Position numbers and translations under genes: made by a program. Below are positions 51,996 through 61,257 of a stretch of 64,000 nt of DNA, one piece after another. This DNA comes from Microbacteriaceae bacterium (lineage in GTDB: Bacteria > Actinomycetota > Actinomycetes > Actinomycetales > Microbacteriaceae), in the NCBI GenBank assembly GCA_027491295.1, contig JAIXWK010000002.1:370032-434031 (forward strand), written 5' to 3'. The notes below the pieces were generated by a model that saw only the letters and a program-made list of their open reading frames with translations, did not search any database and was not told where the DNA came from. Each line of letters begins with the position of its first letter. Positions within the stretch are counted from its first letter, which is position 1.

Positions 51996-52202
51996 ATGGC
52001 TATGACTATTAGATTGACTGAAGCACAGGATGAAGTGCTCACAAACATCGCTGAACAGCTAGGTTGCTCCAAGCAGCAAGCTGTAATTACCGCCATCGAA
52101 GCATTTGATGCGAAAGCCCACAGGCAGAAGCAGCTCAAAGAGATCATGGACATTGTCCTTGTAAGGGACAAGGAGTTGCTCGATCGCTTGGCTGACGCGT
52201 GA
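51996..52202 (+). CDS. Ribbon-helix-helix-type antitoxin
   Basis: 68 residues. The N-terminus 'MTIRLTEAQDEVLTNIAEQLGCSKQQAVITAIEAF' has the beta strand plus two helices of a CopG/MetJ-like DNA-binding fold; the charged C-terminal helix would bind the toxin. It overlaps the Doc gene by 4 bp. It likely neutralises Doc and represses the operon at the palindrome overlapping its promoter. A second ATG two codons in is possible. Confidence 0.82.
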   Translation: MAMTIRLTEAQDEVLTNIAEQLGCSKQQAVITAIEAFDAKAHRQKQLKEIMDIVLVRDKELLDRLADA

Positions 52203-52570
52203 CGCACTTTCTCGAACTTGAGGATGCACTTCAGCAAATAGCGGTTGCTGGTTTCTATGTGAAAGACCTGGGCCTGCTTGACTCGGCACTTGCGAGACCA
52301 AAAACCACGCTATTCGGCGAAGATGCCTACCCAACGCTGGAGCTCAAGGCAGCGGCCATGGTTCACTCCATCATCAAAAATCATGCGATGGTTGATGGAA
52401 ACAAACGAACCTCTTGGTTCATGCTGTCGTCTTTCCTTTACATCAACGGCTATTTCATAGTGATGAATGCCGATCAAGGTATGGAATTTACGTTAGGAAT
52501 CGCAACCGACAAGTTGACACTTGTTGAAGCTGCGGAAATGATCCGCAAGCACATGGTCGAAGTCGGCTAG
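52199..52570 (+). CDS. Doc-family (Fic fold) toxin
   Basis: 123 residues, the size of Doc. The Fic-like active-site motif is '[12 protein letters not shown]' with His62, Asp66, Lys69 and Arg70 (HxxxDGNKR). Doc of phage P1 phosphorylates EF-Tu; the same is inferred here. GTG start overlapping the antitoxin stop. The 3' end overlaps the convergent gcvP by 4 bp. Confidence 0.88.
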   Translation: MTHFLELEDALQQIAVAGFYVKDLGLLDSALARPKTTLFGEDAYPTLELKAAAMVHSIIKNHAMVDGNKRTSWFMLSSFLYINGYFIVMNADQGMEFTLGIATDKLTLVEAAEMIRKHMVEVG

Positions 52571-55395
52571 TTCTTAGCGAAGCTCTCGATAGGTGGGCAG
52601 GTGCAGGTTAGGTTCCTGTCGCCAAATGCTCCATCAATACGTCTAACCGGAGGCCAGTACTTGCTCTTGCGCTGAGAGTCTGTTGGGAACACAGCCAATT
52701 CGCGAGAGTAAGGGTGGTTCCACTCTGAAACCAGGTGGTTTGCGGTGTGAGGCGCATTTACCAGTGGGTTGTCATCGTGTGGCCAGACGCCATCCTGAAC
52801 CTGCTGAGCTTCCGCGCGAATTGCGAGCATGGCTGAGATAAAGCGATCTAGCTCTTCCTTTGGCTCAGACTCGGTTGGCTCAATCATGAGGGTTCCAGAT
52901 ACTGGGAAGCTCATGGTTGGTGCGTGGAAGCCGTAGTCAATCAAACGCTTTGCAATGTCATCGTTTCCGATGCCGGCGTCCTTCTGAAGCGGACGGATGT
53001 CGATGATTGCCTCGTGAGCAACTAGGCCGTGCTTGCCGGTGTAGAGCAGCGGGAAGGCTTTGGAGAGCTTCTTTGCCACATAGTTGGCGCTTAGCACGGC
53101 AACTGCGGTGGCAGAGCGAAGTCCATCGGTACCCATCATCTGGATGTATGCCCAGGAGATTGGCAAGATGCTTGGTGAACCAAACGGTGCGGCCGATACC
53201 GGACCATAGCCAGTTAGCGGAATCTGAGCCATTGAGTGGCCAGGGAGGAATGCACTTAGGTGTGAGCGAGCAACCACTGGACCAACACCTGGGCCACCAC
53301 CGCCGTGAGGGATGCAGAAGGTCTTGTGTAGGTTCAGGTGCGACACATCGCCACCAAAGTCACCGAACTTGGCAAAGCCGACTACCGCGTTGGTGTTGGC
53401 ACCATCGATGTAGACCTGACCGCCGGCTGCGTGAACTAGGTCGCAGATTTCAACCACTGCTTCTTCGTAAACACCGTGGGTGGACGGGTAGGTAATCATC
53501 AGTGCGGAGAGCTTGTCTCCGGTGGCTGCGATCTTGGCCTTTAGGTCGGCGGCGTCAACGTTGCCGTCTTCGTCACACTCAACAACCACTACCTCCATGC
53601 CGGCGAGCACGGCGCTCGCGGCATTGGTGCCGTGGGCAGATGATGGGATTAGGCAGACGTTGCGCTGGAAGTCAGAGCGAGAACGGTGGTAGCCGCGAAT
53701 CGCTAGCAATCCAGCAAGTTCACCCTGGCTACCGGCATTTGGCTGCAGTGAAACTGCTTCGTATCCGGTGATATCGCTTAGCCAGCTAGTTAGCTCACCA
53801 ATGAGCTCCATGTAACCCTTGGTGTCCTCGGCTGGCGCAAATGGGTGCAGGTTGGCAAATTCTGGCCAGGTCACTGCTTCCATCTCGGTTACTGAGTTGA
53901 GCTTCATGGTGCAGGAGCCCAGTGGAATCATGCCGCGATCAAGTGCGTAGTCAAAGTCGGCAAGCTTCTTTAGGTAGCGAAGCATTGCGGTTTCTGAGTG
54001 GTAAGTGTTGAAAACCGGGTGCTGCAGGTATTCACTGGTGCGGTGATTGCGCAGCTTGTCGGATGAGTCGGCCGCTTTCGGAGCTCTTGCGCCAAAGGCA
54101 GCAGCCAGATCGGCCAGGTGATTCCAGCTGGTGCTCTCGTCAATCGAGATACCCAAGGTCGAGTTATCAACTAGCAGCAGGGTTAGGTCCTTGGATCTTG
54201 CTGCATTGAAGATCTTGTTTGCATCGACGTTTTGAATTCTGATGGTGTCAAAGAAGTTCTTGTGTTGAATCTCGAGGCCGGACTCCTCCAAAACCTTGGC
54301 CAAAGCGGTTGCCTTGGAGTGAATCTCCAGGGCAATGGCCTTTAGGTTTTTTGGACCGTGGTAAACCGTGTACATTCCTGCGATTACGGCCAGTAGAACC
54401 TGAGCGGTGCAAATGTTGCTTGTTGCCTTCTCGCGGCGGATGTGCTGCTCGCGGGTTTGCAAAGTTAGGCGGTAGGCAGGTGCCCCTTCGGCATCGACCG
54501 AGACACCAACCAGACGACCAGGCATGGTGCGCTCAAGCTTGTCGCGAACCGCTAGGTAGCCGGCGTGAGGCCCACCGAAGCCCATTGGGACTCCAAAGCG
54601 CTGGGTAGTGCCACAAACCACATCGGCACCCTTTTCTCCCGGAGGAGTTAGCAGGGTTAGTGCCATTAGGTCCGCGGTTGCAATTGCCAGGCCACCAAAT
54701 TCGTGAACCTTCGCAAATAGGTTTTCAAAGTCAATAATTCGTCCCGATGCTCCCGGGTACTGGATAACCGCACCAAAGCACTCTTGGTCAAGTTCTTGTG
54801 GGTTTGCTGCATCAAAGTAGCGAATCACAATTCCCATTGGGTCAGCACGGTGCTCTAGCAGCTGCTTGGTTTGTGGGAAGAGATCGGAATCTGCAAAGAA
54901 GATATTGGACTGAGAGTCTGCGCTTCTTCTTGCGATCATCATTGCCTCGACCACGGCGGTTGATTCATCCAACATCGAAGCGTTTGCGGTCTTCATGCCG
55001 GTGAGGTCGGTGACCATGGTCTGGAAGTTGATTATGGCTTCGAGTCTGCCCTGGCTGATCTCCGGCTGGTATGGGGTGTAGGCGGTGTACCAGCTTGGGT
55101 TCTCTAAAACATTGCGCTTGATGACACCTGGGGTCCTGGTGCCGTAGTAACCAAGACCGATGAATGTTTGCGTGATGCGGTTCTTACCGGCGATCTCGTG
55201 CAGTCTGGCAAGGGCATCGTCTTCGCTAATTGGTGCGGGCAGGGTGCTTCCACCGCGGTACTTAATTGCCTCCGGGAGGGCTTTTTCCATTAGGTCCGAA
55301 AGCGAGCTTGCACCTACATAGTCCAGCATTTCTTTTTGGGCTTGAAGATCAGGTCCGATGTGGCGGAACTGGAAATCGTGGTGCCTTTCTAGCAA
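52567..55395 (-). CDS. gcvP: Glycine dehydrogenase (decarboxylating), P-protein
   Basis: 942 residues, the fused single-chain P-protein. PLP-dependent decarboxylation of glycine with transfer of aminomethyl to the lipoyl arm of GcvH. The PLP Lys is in '[18 protein letters not shown]' near 695. The N-terminal landmark '[15 protein letters not shown]' is near 79. Third gene of gcvT-gcvH-gcvP, 3 bp after gcvH. Confidence 0.97.
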   Translation of the reverse strand: MLERHHDFQFRHIGPDLQAQKEMLDYVGASSLSDLMEKALPEAIKYRGGSTLPAPISEDDALARLHEIAGKNRITQTFIGLGYYGTRTPGVIKRNVLENPSWYTAYTPYQPEISQGRLEAIINFQTMVTDLTGMKTANASMLDESTAVVEAMMIARRSADSQSNIFFADSDLFPQTKQLLEHRADPMGIVIRYFDAANPQELDQECFGAVIQYPGASGRIIDFENLFAKVHEFGGLAIATADLMALTLLTPPGEKGADVVCGTTQRFGVPMGFGGPHAGYLAVRDKLERTMPGRLVGVSVDAEGAPAYRLTLQTREQHIRREKATSNICTAQVLLAVIAGMYTVYHGPKNLKAIALEIHSKATALAKVLEESGLEIQHKNFFDTIRIQNVDANKIFNAARSKDLTLLLVDNSTLGISIDESTSWNHLADLAAAFGARAPKAADSSDKLRNHRTSEYLQHPVFNTYHSETAMLRYLKKLADFDYALDRGMIPLGSCTMKLNSVTEMEAVTWPEFANLHPFAPAEDTKGYMELIGELTSWLSDITGYEAVSLQPNAGSQGELAGLLAIRGYHRSRSDFQRNVCLIPSSAHGTNAASAVLAGMEVVVVECDEDGNVDAADLKAKIAATGDKLSALMITYPSTHGVYEEAVVEICDLVHAAGGQVYIDGANTNAVVGFAKFGDFGGDVSHLNLHKTFCIPHGGGGPGVGPVVARSHLSAFLPGHSMAQIPLTGYGPVSAAPFGSPSILPISWAYIQMMGTDGLRSATAVAVLSANYVAKKLSKAFPLLYTGKHGLVAHEAIIDIRPLQKDAGIGNDDIAKRLIDYGFHAPTMSFPVSGTLMIEPTESEPKEELDRFISAMLAIRAEAQQVQDGVWPHDDNPLVNAPHTANHLVSEWNHPYSRELAVFPTDSQRKSKYWPPVRRIDGAFGDRNLTCTCPPIESFAKN

Positions 55396-55398
55396 CTA

Positions 55399-55770
55399 TT
55401 ACTCCCCGGTTAGCGCTGCGTACTCGGCAGCGGTTAGTAGCTCTGGCAATTGGGTGTACTTGATCTTGATTAGCCAACCAGCACCGTATGGGTCCTGGTT
55501 GATCGCCTCTGGGGCATTGCCCAGGGCAGAGTTTGACTCGATGACCTCACCATCCATTGGCGCGTATAGCTCGCCCACTGACTTAGTGGACTCAATCTCG
55601 CCACAAATCTTCATGTAGCTGGTTGAGCTACCTGGCTTTGGTAGATCGACGTAAACAATTTCACCAAGCGCATCGGCTGCGTACTGGGTGATGCCTACGG
55701 TTGCGACATCGCCTGCTACAAGCACCCACTCGTGCTCTTTGGTGTACTGAAGGTTCTCTGGATTTGCCAT
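55399..55770 (-). CDS. gcvH: Glycine cleavage system H-protein
   Basis: 123 residues. Lipoyl-carrier protein that shuttles aminomethyl from GcvP to GcvT. The lipoylation site is the Lys in 'EIESTKSVGELYAP' near 64, the exact family motif. It lies 2 bp after gcvT. Confidence 0.97.
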   Translation of the reverse strand: MANPENLQYTKEHEWVLVAGDVATVGITQYAADALGEIVYVDLPKPGSSTSYMKICGEIESTKSVGELYAPMDGEVIESNSALGNAPEAINQDPYGAGWLIKIKYTQLPELLTAAEYAALTGE

Positions 55771-55772
55771 TT

Positions 55773-56870
55773 TTATCTCTCTGCCTTGTAGAACGGTAGC
55801 TTGACGATTTCATAGGGGACTCGGGTGCCGCGAACATCGGCCTCGAGCTTGCTGCCGGGGGTTAGATCTAAATCTGCTTTGAGGTACGCCATCGCGATTG
55901 GGTAGCCCAGGGTGGGGGAAAGAACTCCAGAGGTGATCTTGCCAATTGAAGATTCGCCGCCCGGTAGGAAGATTTCGTAGTCAGCTCGAGCTGCTCGCTT
56001 ACCTTCGCCTCTAACTCCAAAGAGCTTGGTCTCAAGTTTTTGGCCTGAGGCCTTTAGCAACTCGGTCTTTGAGTTGAACTCGCCCTTATCAAAAGCCACG
56101 ATTCTGCCGAGGTTCGCCTCAAAGGGAGTCAGGGTTCTATTTAATTCATGACCGTAGAGCGGCATTCCGGCCTCAAGACGCAAGGTGTCGCGAGCGGCTA
56201 GGCCGCAGGGCAATAGGTCTTTCCCGCCGGTAGCCAAAAGCTTGCGCCAGATCGAGGCTGATTCCAGAACCGGGATATAGATTTCGAAACCGTCTTCGCC
56301 GGTGTAGCCGGTTCGAGCAAGCAAAACCGGAACTCCATCGAGGTTGGCTTTTGCGATCGAGTAATACTTCAATTCGGTTAAGTCGGTATCGACCAGCTTG
56401 CCCAAAATGTCTTTTGCCTTTGGTCCCTGAATCGCAACCAGTGCCCAGTCTTCGGTCTCGTCGAAGATGTCAACCTTGAAGCCGTAGTCGGCCATATCTT
56501 GCATCGCGACCAAAACCGCATGGCGGTTCGAAGCATTGGCAACAATCAGGTAATCCTCGGGGTCCATCTTGTAGACGATGAGGTCATCGATGATGCCTCC
56601 GTCTTTCGAACAGATAATCGTGTACTTGGCTTGGCCGATCGAAAGCTTAGAAATATCCGACACCAAAATGCTGTCTAGGAACTTGGTTGCCTCAGCGCCA
56701 ACAACGTGAAGTTCACCCATGTGAGAGATGTCAAAAAGGCCCGCGCTGTTTCGCACTGCGTGGTGCTCATCGAGGTCCGAGCCATAGCGAACCGGCATGT
56801 TCCAGCCGCCGAAATCGGTAAAGGTTGCACCCAGGGAAACATGCTCGTCATTAAGCGGTGTTGTTAGCAC
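55773..56870 (-). CDS. gcvT: Aminomethyltransferase, T-protein
   Basis: 365 residues. Transfers the methylene group to tetrahydrofolate, releasing ammonia and forming 5,10-methylene-THF. Landmarks are 'LFDISHMGELHV' near 44-55, 'ARTGYTGEDGFEIY' near 190 and the Asp-containing 'AARDTLRLEAGMPLYGHEL' near 228. GTG start directly after its own TAGACT -10 box within the 19-bp gap to purC, so gcvTHP can be transcribed on its own. Confidence 0.96.
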   Translation of the reverse strand: MLTTPLNDEHVSLGATFTDFGGWNMPVRYGSDLDEHHAVRNSAGLFDISHMGELHVVGAEATKFLDSILVSDISKLSIGQAKYTIICSKDGGIIDDLIVYKMDPEDYLIVANASNRHAVLVAMQDMADYGFKVDIFDETEDWALVAIQGPKAKDILGKLVDTDLTELKYYSIAKANLDGVPVLLARTGYTGEDGFEIYIPVLESASIWRKLLATGGKDLLPCGLAARDTLRLEAGMPLYGHELNRTLTPFEANLGRIVAFDKGEFNSKTELLKASGQKLETKLFGVRGEGKRAARADYEIFLPGGESSIGKITSGVLSPTLGYPIAMAYLKADLDLTPGSKLEADVRGTRVPYEIVKLPFYKAER

Positions 56871-56876
56871 TACACA

Positions 56877-56882
56877 AGTCTA
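56877..56882 (-). promoter_or_regulatory. -10 box TAGACT of gcvT
   Basis: On the minus strand TAGACT ends 6 nt before the GTG at 56870, in the short gap after purC. No glycine riboswitch fits in this gap. Confidence 0.5.
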
Positions 56883-56889
56883 TTACCAA

Positions 56890-57732
56890 CTAGAGAGCGG
56901 TCAGTCTCCCACGCAGCTCTTGGTACTTAGATGCCGTAGTTGAGACTATAACGTTAGGTAATTCAGGCGGAACACCCACCTGATTCCAGTTTGCCGAAAG
57001 CCAGTTTCTGACAATCTGCTTATCAAAACTTTGGTCGCGAATGCCCTGCTCCCATGCATCCTTATCCCAATACCTAGAGGAGTCCGGAGTCAGCACCTCA
57101 TCGCCCAGGGTGAGCTGGTTGGATCCCGGGTCATTGCCAAACTCGAATTTGGTGTCCGCGAGTATCAGCCCAGCCTTTTCGCAAAGTTGAGACGCTGCAA
57201 TAAAGATGCGAATCGACTCGTCTCTCAGACGCTCGGCGATTTCTTTTCCGACTAATTCAACGCTCTGGGCAAAGGTGATGTTCTCATCGTGCTCACCCTG
57301 TTCGGCCTTGAATGCCGGGGTGTAGATCGGGTGGGGTAGTCGATCTCCAAATTCCAAACCTGCCGGTAGTTCGATGCCGCAGACGCTGCCGGTTTGCTGG
57401 TATTCCTTCCAACCAGAGCCAGATAGGTAGCCACGAACCACGCACTCAATTGGATACATATCCAACTTCTTGGCGATCATGGCTCGACCGGTGACTTCTT
57501 GTGGAACCGCAAGGTCGCTGGAACGGTGATTATTTATCTCTAGCCGGTCAAACCACCAGTTGGTTATGGCGGTGAGATTCTCACCCTTGCCCGGGATCTC
57601 AGGGGAGAGCACGTGGTCGAAGGCACTTACTCGGTCGGAGGCGACAATCAAAACCAGGTGAGAAAAGTCTGAATCTGTAGGCACGTAGAGATCGCGAACC
57701 TTGCCGGTGTAGACGTGCTGAAACCCCTGCAC
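56890..57732 (-). CDS. purC: Phosphoribosylaminoimidazole-succinocarboxamide synthase (SAICAR synthetase)
   Basis: 280 residues. Joins CAIR and aspartate with ATP. Family landmarks are 'YTGKVRDLYV' near 8-17, 'ASDRVSAFDHVL' near 32-43, 'VECVVRGYLSGSGWKEY' near 92-108 and 'LADTKFEFG' near 180. GTG start overlapping the purD stop by one base (TAGTG), so translation is coupled. Confidence 0.96.
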   Translation of the reverse strand: MQGFQHVYTGKVRDLYVPTDSDFSHLVLIVASDRVSAFDHVLSPEIPGKGENLTAITNWWFDRLEINNHRSSDLAVPQEVTGRAMIAKKLDMYPIECVVRGYLSGSGWKEYQQTGSVCGIELPAGLEFGDRLPHPIYTPAFKAEQGEHDENITFAQSVELVGKEIAERLRDESIRIFIAASQLCEKAGLILADTKFEFGNDPGSNQLTLGDEVLTPDSSRYWDKDAWEQGIRDQSFDKQIVRNWLSANWNQVGVPPELPNVIVSTTASKYQELRGRLTAL

Positions 57733-58955
57733 TAGTTCACAACCTTGAGCGCGATGTCATGCCTAAAGTGTCCACCCTGCAATTGAATTCGAGACATTCC
57801 CTCGTAGGCCAAAGCTCTTGCCTCCTGGAAAGTTGCACCCGAGGCAACCACCGACAGCACGCGTCCGGTGGCACTGGCCTTACAGACCTCTACGCCGTCA
57901 ATCTCCTCAGCACTGGCAATCCCCGTTACCTCGCGAACCGGCGCATTACTGACCGGATAGCCCTCGGAGGCAAGCACCACGGTTACAGCGCAGTCGCTCG
58001 AGAAGGTGGCCTCTTGTCCAACATCCAACTTGCCGGTTGCGCTTCGCATCAATAGGTCAGCCAAGTTGTTTTTCAATCGCTTGAGCACGACCTGGGTTTC
58101 TGGGTCTCCAAAGCGAGCATTGAACTCGATCACCTTTACTCCGCGCGAGGTGATGATCAGGCCGCAGTAAAGCAGCCCCACAAACTCGGTTCCACGTCGA
58201 TAAAGCTCGTCAATTGTTGGCTGAGCGACGCGGTGGGTGATCTCTTCGACAAATCCTTCGGGTAGCCAAGGAAGTGGTGAGTAGGCACCCATGCCGCCGG
58301 TGTTTGGACCTTCGTCATTGTCGAATGCTCGCTTGTAATCCTGGGCTGGGCTAAGCGGCATGACGTGCTTGCCGTCTGAGAGGAAGAAAAGCGAAACCTC
58401 TTGGCCATCAAGAAACTCTTCAACCAGAACGCCATCCGCGATGAACTTCTTGGCGTGCTCTAAGGCCTCTTCGCGATTTGAGGTGACGATTACGCCCTTG
58501 CCTGCGGCAAGGCCATCGGCCTTCACTACATATGGAGCACCAAGTTGTGCCATCGCGCTTTCGACCTGCGACATGGTTGAGCACTCATAAGCCATACCGG
58601 TTGGGATATCGGCTGCAGCCATGATCTCTTTGGCAAACTGCTTGCTGCCCTCGAGCGCTGCCGCCTCTTGGGAGGGGCCAAATACCGCGATGCCCTGCTC
58701 GCGAAGTGCATCGGCAACTCCGGCAACCAAAGGTGCTTCGGGGCCAATGACAACTAGGTCAACGGCTTCTTCTAAGGCGAGTTTTACAACCTGTAGTCGG
58801 TCGGTTGCCACAATCTCGGGCTTGACCTCAACCTCTTTAGCGATGCCTTCGTTTCCAGGGGCACAAACAATTTGTTCGCGCGCGGTGCCGGTGCGCAGCA
58901 GGGCCTTTACTATGGCGTGCTCTCTGGCACCAGAACCAATCACGAGGATCTTCAC
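57732..58955 (-). CDS. purD: Phosphoribosylamine-glycine ligase (GAR synthetase)
   Basis: 407 residues. ATP-grasp enzyme joining phosphoribosylamine and glycine, step 2 of purine synthesis. Landmarks: 'MKILVIGSGAREHAIV' at the N-terminus, 'VVKADGLAAGKGVIV' near 143, 'YSPLPWLPEG' near 225 and 'NARFGDPETQ' near 280. GTG start 7 nt after TAAACT. Operon with purC. Confidence 0.96.
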   Translation of the reverse strand: MKILVIGSGAREHAIVKALLRTGTAREQIVCAPGNEGIAKEVEVKPEIVATDRLQVVKLALEEAVDLVVIGPEAPLVAGVADALREQGIAVFGPSQEAAALEGSKQFAKEIMAAADIPTGMAYECSTMSQVESAMAQLGAPYVVKADGLAAGKGVIVTSNREEALEHAKKFIADGVLVEEFLDGQEVSLFFLSDGKHVMPLSPAQDYKRAFDNDEGPNTGGMGAYSPLPWLPEGFVEEITHRVAQPTIDELYRRGTEFVGLLYCGLIITSRGVKVIEFNARFGDPETQVVLKRLKNNLADLLMRSATGKLDVGQEATFSSDCAVTVVLASEGYPVSNAPVREVTGIASAEEIDGVEVCKASATGRVLSVVASGATFQEARALAYEGMSRIQLQGGHFRHDIALKVVN

Positions 58956-58962
58956 ATTCGCG

Positions 58963-58968
58963 AGTTTA
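58963..58968 (-). promoter_or_regulatory. -10 box TAAACT of purD
   Basis: On the minus strand TAAACT ends 7 nt before the GTG at 58955. Confidence 0.45.
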
Positions 58969-59002
58969 CCCTGCTAGCTATTGGGTACTTGGTCCAACAA
59001 CC

Positions 59003-59008
59003 TAGACT
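59003..59008 (+). promoter_or_regulatory. -10 box TAGACT of rlmN
   Basis: TAGACT ends 6 nt before the GTG at 59015. Confidence 0.5.
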
Positions 59009-59014
59009 TAGCAA

Positions 59015-60187
59015 GTGGAGAACAAACAGGTAAAGCCAAGGACCGAAGGCTGGACTCAGCGCAAAGACGCTGAGGGCAAGCCGCTTCTGCAATTTGCCGA
59101 GGTAAAGCGTGGCAAGCCACCGGTTCACCTAGCTGATCTTTCGATCGCTGATCGCACCGATCGCATCAAAGAACTAGGCATTCCAGGCTTTAGAGCCAAG
59201 CAGATTTCCACCCACTACTTCACGCACTACTCATCCGATCCCGAGACCATGACGGATCTTCCAAAAGAAGGTCGCGCAGAGCTGGTTCAGAAGGTATTGC
59301 CGCCGCTACTAACCCAGGTAAAAAGACTGCAGACCGATAAGGGCGACACCGTCAAGTTCTTATGGAGACTCTTCGATGGAGCTTTGGTGGAATCGGTTTT
59401 GATGCGCTATCCAAACCGCATCACGCTTTGTATTTCATCCCAAGCCGGCTGCGGCATGAACTGTCCGTTTTGCGCAACCGGTCAGGCGGGTCTCACCAGA
59501 AACATGTCTGCCGCCGAGATTGTCGATCAGATCGTTCAGGCAAACCGAGCGATTCGCGCAGGCGAAATTGGACCTAATCGTCACGAGGATGAGCGCGTAA
59601 ACAACATCGTGTTTATGGGTATGGGTGAACCACTTGCCAACTACTCAAAACTTATGGACTCAATCCGCACCATGGTTGAACCGCAGCCAAACGGCCTTGG
59701 TATGAGCGCAAGGCAAATCACGGTTTCAACCGTTGGCTTAGTGCCCGGAATTGTGAAGTTGGCCGAGGAAGATCTGCCGCTGACCTTCGCACTTTCGCTG
59801 CACGCTCCAGATGATCAGCTGCGCGATGAGCTAATTCCGGTGAACTCAAAGTGGAAGGTCGATGAGGCACTCGATGCTGCAAAGGCCTACTACGACAAGA
59901 CCGGTCGCCGAGTGTCCATTGAGTATGCGCTCATCCACAACATGAATGACCACGACTGGCGAGCACAGCTTTTGGCCGACAAACTAAACGATCGCGGTAA
60001 GGGCTGGGTTCACGTAAACCCAATTCCACTAAACCCGACCCCGGGCTCAGTCTGGACCTCATCCACCAAGGAGCAGATCAACTCGTTTATCGACATCCTG
60101 GATAAAAACGGCATCCCCACCACCTTGCGTGATACCCGCGGCAAGGAAATCGACGGGGCTTGCGGCCAGCTGGCTGCAGCCAACTAG
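59015..60187 (+). CDS. rlmN: 23S rRNA (A2503)-C2 / tRNA (A37)-C2 methyltransferase RlmN
   Basis: 390 residues. Radical SAM methyltransferase. The iron-sulfur ligand motif CxxxCxxC is 'CGMNCPFC' near 148-155. Substrate-proximal motifs are '[15 protein letters not shown]' near 197 and the C-terminal catalytic Cys in 'GACGQLA' near 383. The N-terminal ~45 residues are Lys/Arg-rich and longer than in E. coli. GTG start supported by the -10 box 6 nt upstream. Confidence 0.95.
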   Translation: MENKQVKPRTEGWTQRKDAEGKPLLQFAEVKRGKPPVHLADLSIADRTDRIKELGIPGFRAKQISTHYFTHYSSDPETMTDLPKEGRAELVQKVLPPLLTQVKRLQTDKGDTVKFLWRLFDGALVESVLMRYPNRITLCISSQAGCGMNCPFCATGQAGLTRNMSAAEIVDQIVQANRAIRAGEIGPNRHEDERVNNIVFMGMGEPLANYSKLMDSIRTMVEPQPNGLGMSARQITVSTVGLVPGIVKLAEEDLPLTFALSLHAPDDQLRDELIPVNSKWKVDEALDAAKAYYDKTGRRVSIEYALIHNMNDHDWRAQLLADKLNDRGKGWVHVNPIPLNPTPGSVWTSSTKEQINSFIDILDKNGIPTTLRDTRGKEIDGACGQLAAAN

Positions 60188-60207
60188 CGCTTTTTGTCTA
60201 GACCCCC

Positions 60208-60213
60208 TAGACT
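60208..60213 (+). promoter_or_regulatory. -10 box TAGACT of the luciferase-like oxidoreductase gene
   Basis: TAGACT ends 6 nt before the ATG at 60220. It is part of a GTCTAG/CTAGAC inverted repeat (60196-60212). Confidence 0.5.
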
Positions 60214-60219
60214 GAACCC

Positions 60220-61257
60220 ATGAACGTCTCGGAATTGCAATTTGGATTAGACACCTTTGGAGATATGTCACTAGATGACCAAGGTCATCCAGTCTCCGCC
60301 GGTCAGGTAATTCGCGATGTGGTCGAGCAGGCAAAGCTTGCCGAAGAAGTTGGCCTAAATAGTTTCAATATCGGTGAGCACCACCGTGATGACTATGCGG
60401 TTTCAGCACCCGACACCATCTTGGCCGGAATCGCAACCGTGACCAGCAAGATCAAGCTCGGCACCGGAGTTACTGTTTTGTCCTCCGACGACCCGGTTCG
60501 TGTTTACCAGCGCTTTGCCACCATTGACGCTTTATCAAATGGTCGGGCCGAGATCACCGCGGGACGCGGTTCATTTATTGAGTCTTTTCCGCTATTTGGT
60601 TATGAGCTTGCCAACTACGGTGATCTATTCGAAGAGAAGCTAGAGCTCCTGGTGGAGCTTCTAAAGGAGAAGCCAGTTACCTGGTCGGGAACAATGCGGG
60701 CAGCGCTTGAAAACCAAGAGGTATACCCAAAGACCGAACGCGGTGGGATTCCACTTCGCGTTGGTGTTGGCGGCTCACCTGATTCGGTGGTGCGTGCAGC
60801 CCGCTTGGGAATCCCGATGAAGCTGGCCATCATCGGTGGTGACCCAGCGAGATTCGCCCCCTACTCGAACCTCTATAGAGAACAGCTTGCGAAGTTTGGT
60901 CACGCTGAGCTTCCAGTTTCGATTCACTCGCCCGGCTTTATTGCCGATACCGATAGCGATGCGGTTGAGGCGCAGTGGCCACACTATGAAACTGCATTTG
61001 GTCGAATTGGCAGAGAGCGCGGTTGGGGTCCAACCACCAAGATGCACTTCATCTCAGAGGTGAATGGCGGTTCGATGTATGTCGGTTCTCCCGAGAAGGT
61101 TGCCAAAAAGATTGCCCATGCGCTTGAGAGCGTGGGGGCTAACCGGTTTGACCTGAAATACGCCAATGGTCCAATGCCGCACTCGAAGTTGATGAAGGCA
61201 ATTGAGCTATACGGAACCAAAGTTGTTCCGATGGTTCGGGAGCTTTTGGCTTCCTAA
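60220..61257 (+). CDS. LLM-class (luciferase-like) flavin-dependent oxidoreductase
   Basis: 345 residues with a TIM-barrel bacterial-luciferase fold. 'FGLDTFGDM' at the N-terminus, 'NIGEHHRDDYAVSAPD' near 50-65, 'IKLGTGVTVLSSDDPVR' near 79 and 'AEITAGRGSFIESFPLFGY' near 109 are typical of FMN- or F420-linked members. Substrate unknown. Convergent with the P450 gene, overlapping by 4 bp. Confidence 0.88.
   Translation: MNVSELQFGLDTFGDMSLDDQGHPVSAGQVIRDVVEQAKLAEEVGLNSFNIGEHHRDDYAVSAPDTILAGIATVTSKIKLGTGVTVLSSDDPVRVYQRFATIDALSNGRAEITAGRGSFIESFPLFGYELANYGDLFEEKLELLVELLKEKPVTWSGTMRAALENQEVYPKTERGGIPLRVGVGGSPDSVVRAARLGIPMKLAIIGGDPARFAPYSNLYREQLAKFGHAELPVSIHSPGFIADTDSDAVEAQWPHYETAFGRIGRERGWGPTTKMHFISEVNGGSMYVGSPEKVAKKIAHALESVGANRFDLKYANGPMPHSKLMKAIELYGTKVVPMVRELLAS

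Noticed and set aside
56871-56889. Glycine riboswitch before gcvT
   Set aside because: The gap to purC is 19 bp, far too short for the aptamer.
59391-59402. GGAATCGGTTTT resembling the LacI operator
   Set aside because: Two mismatches to the palindrome and located inside rlmN coding sequence, away from sugar genes.
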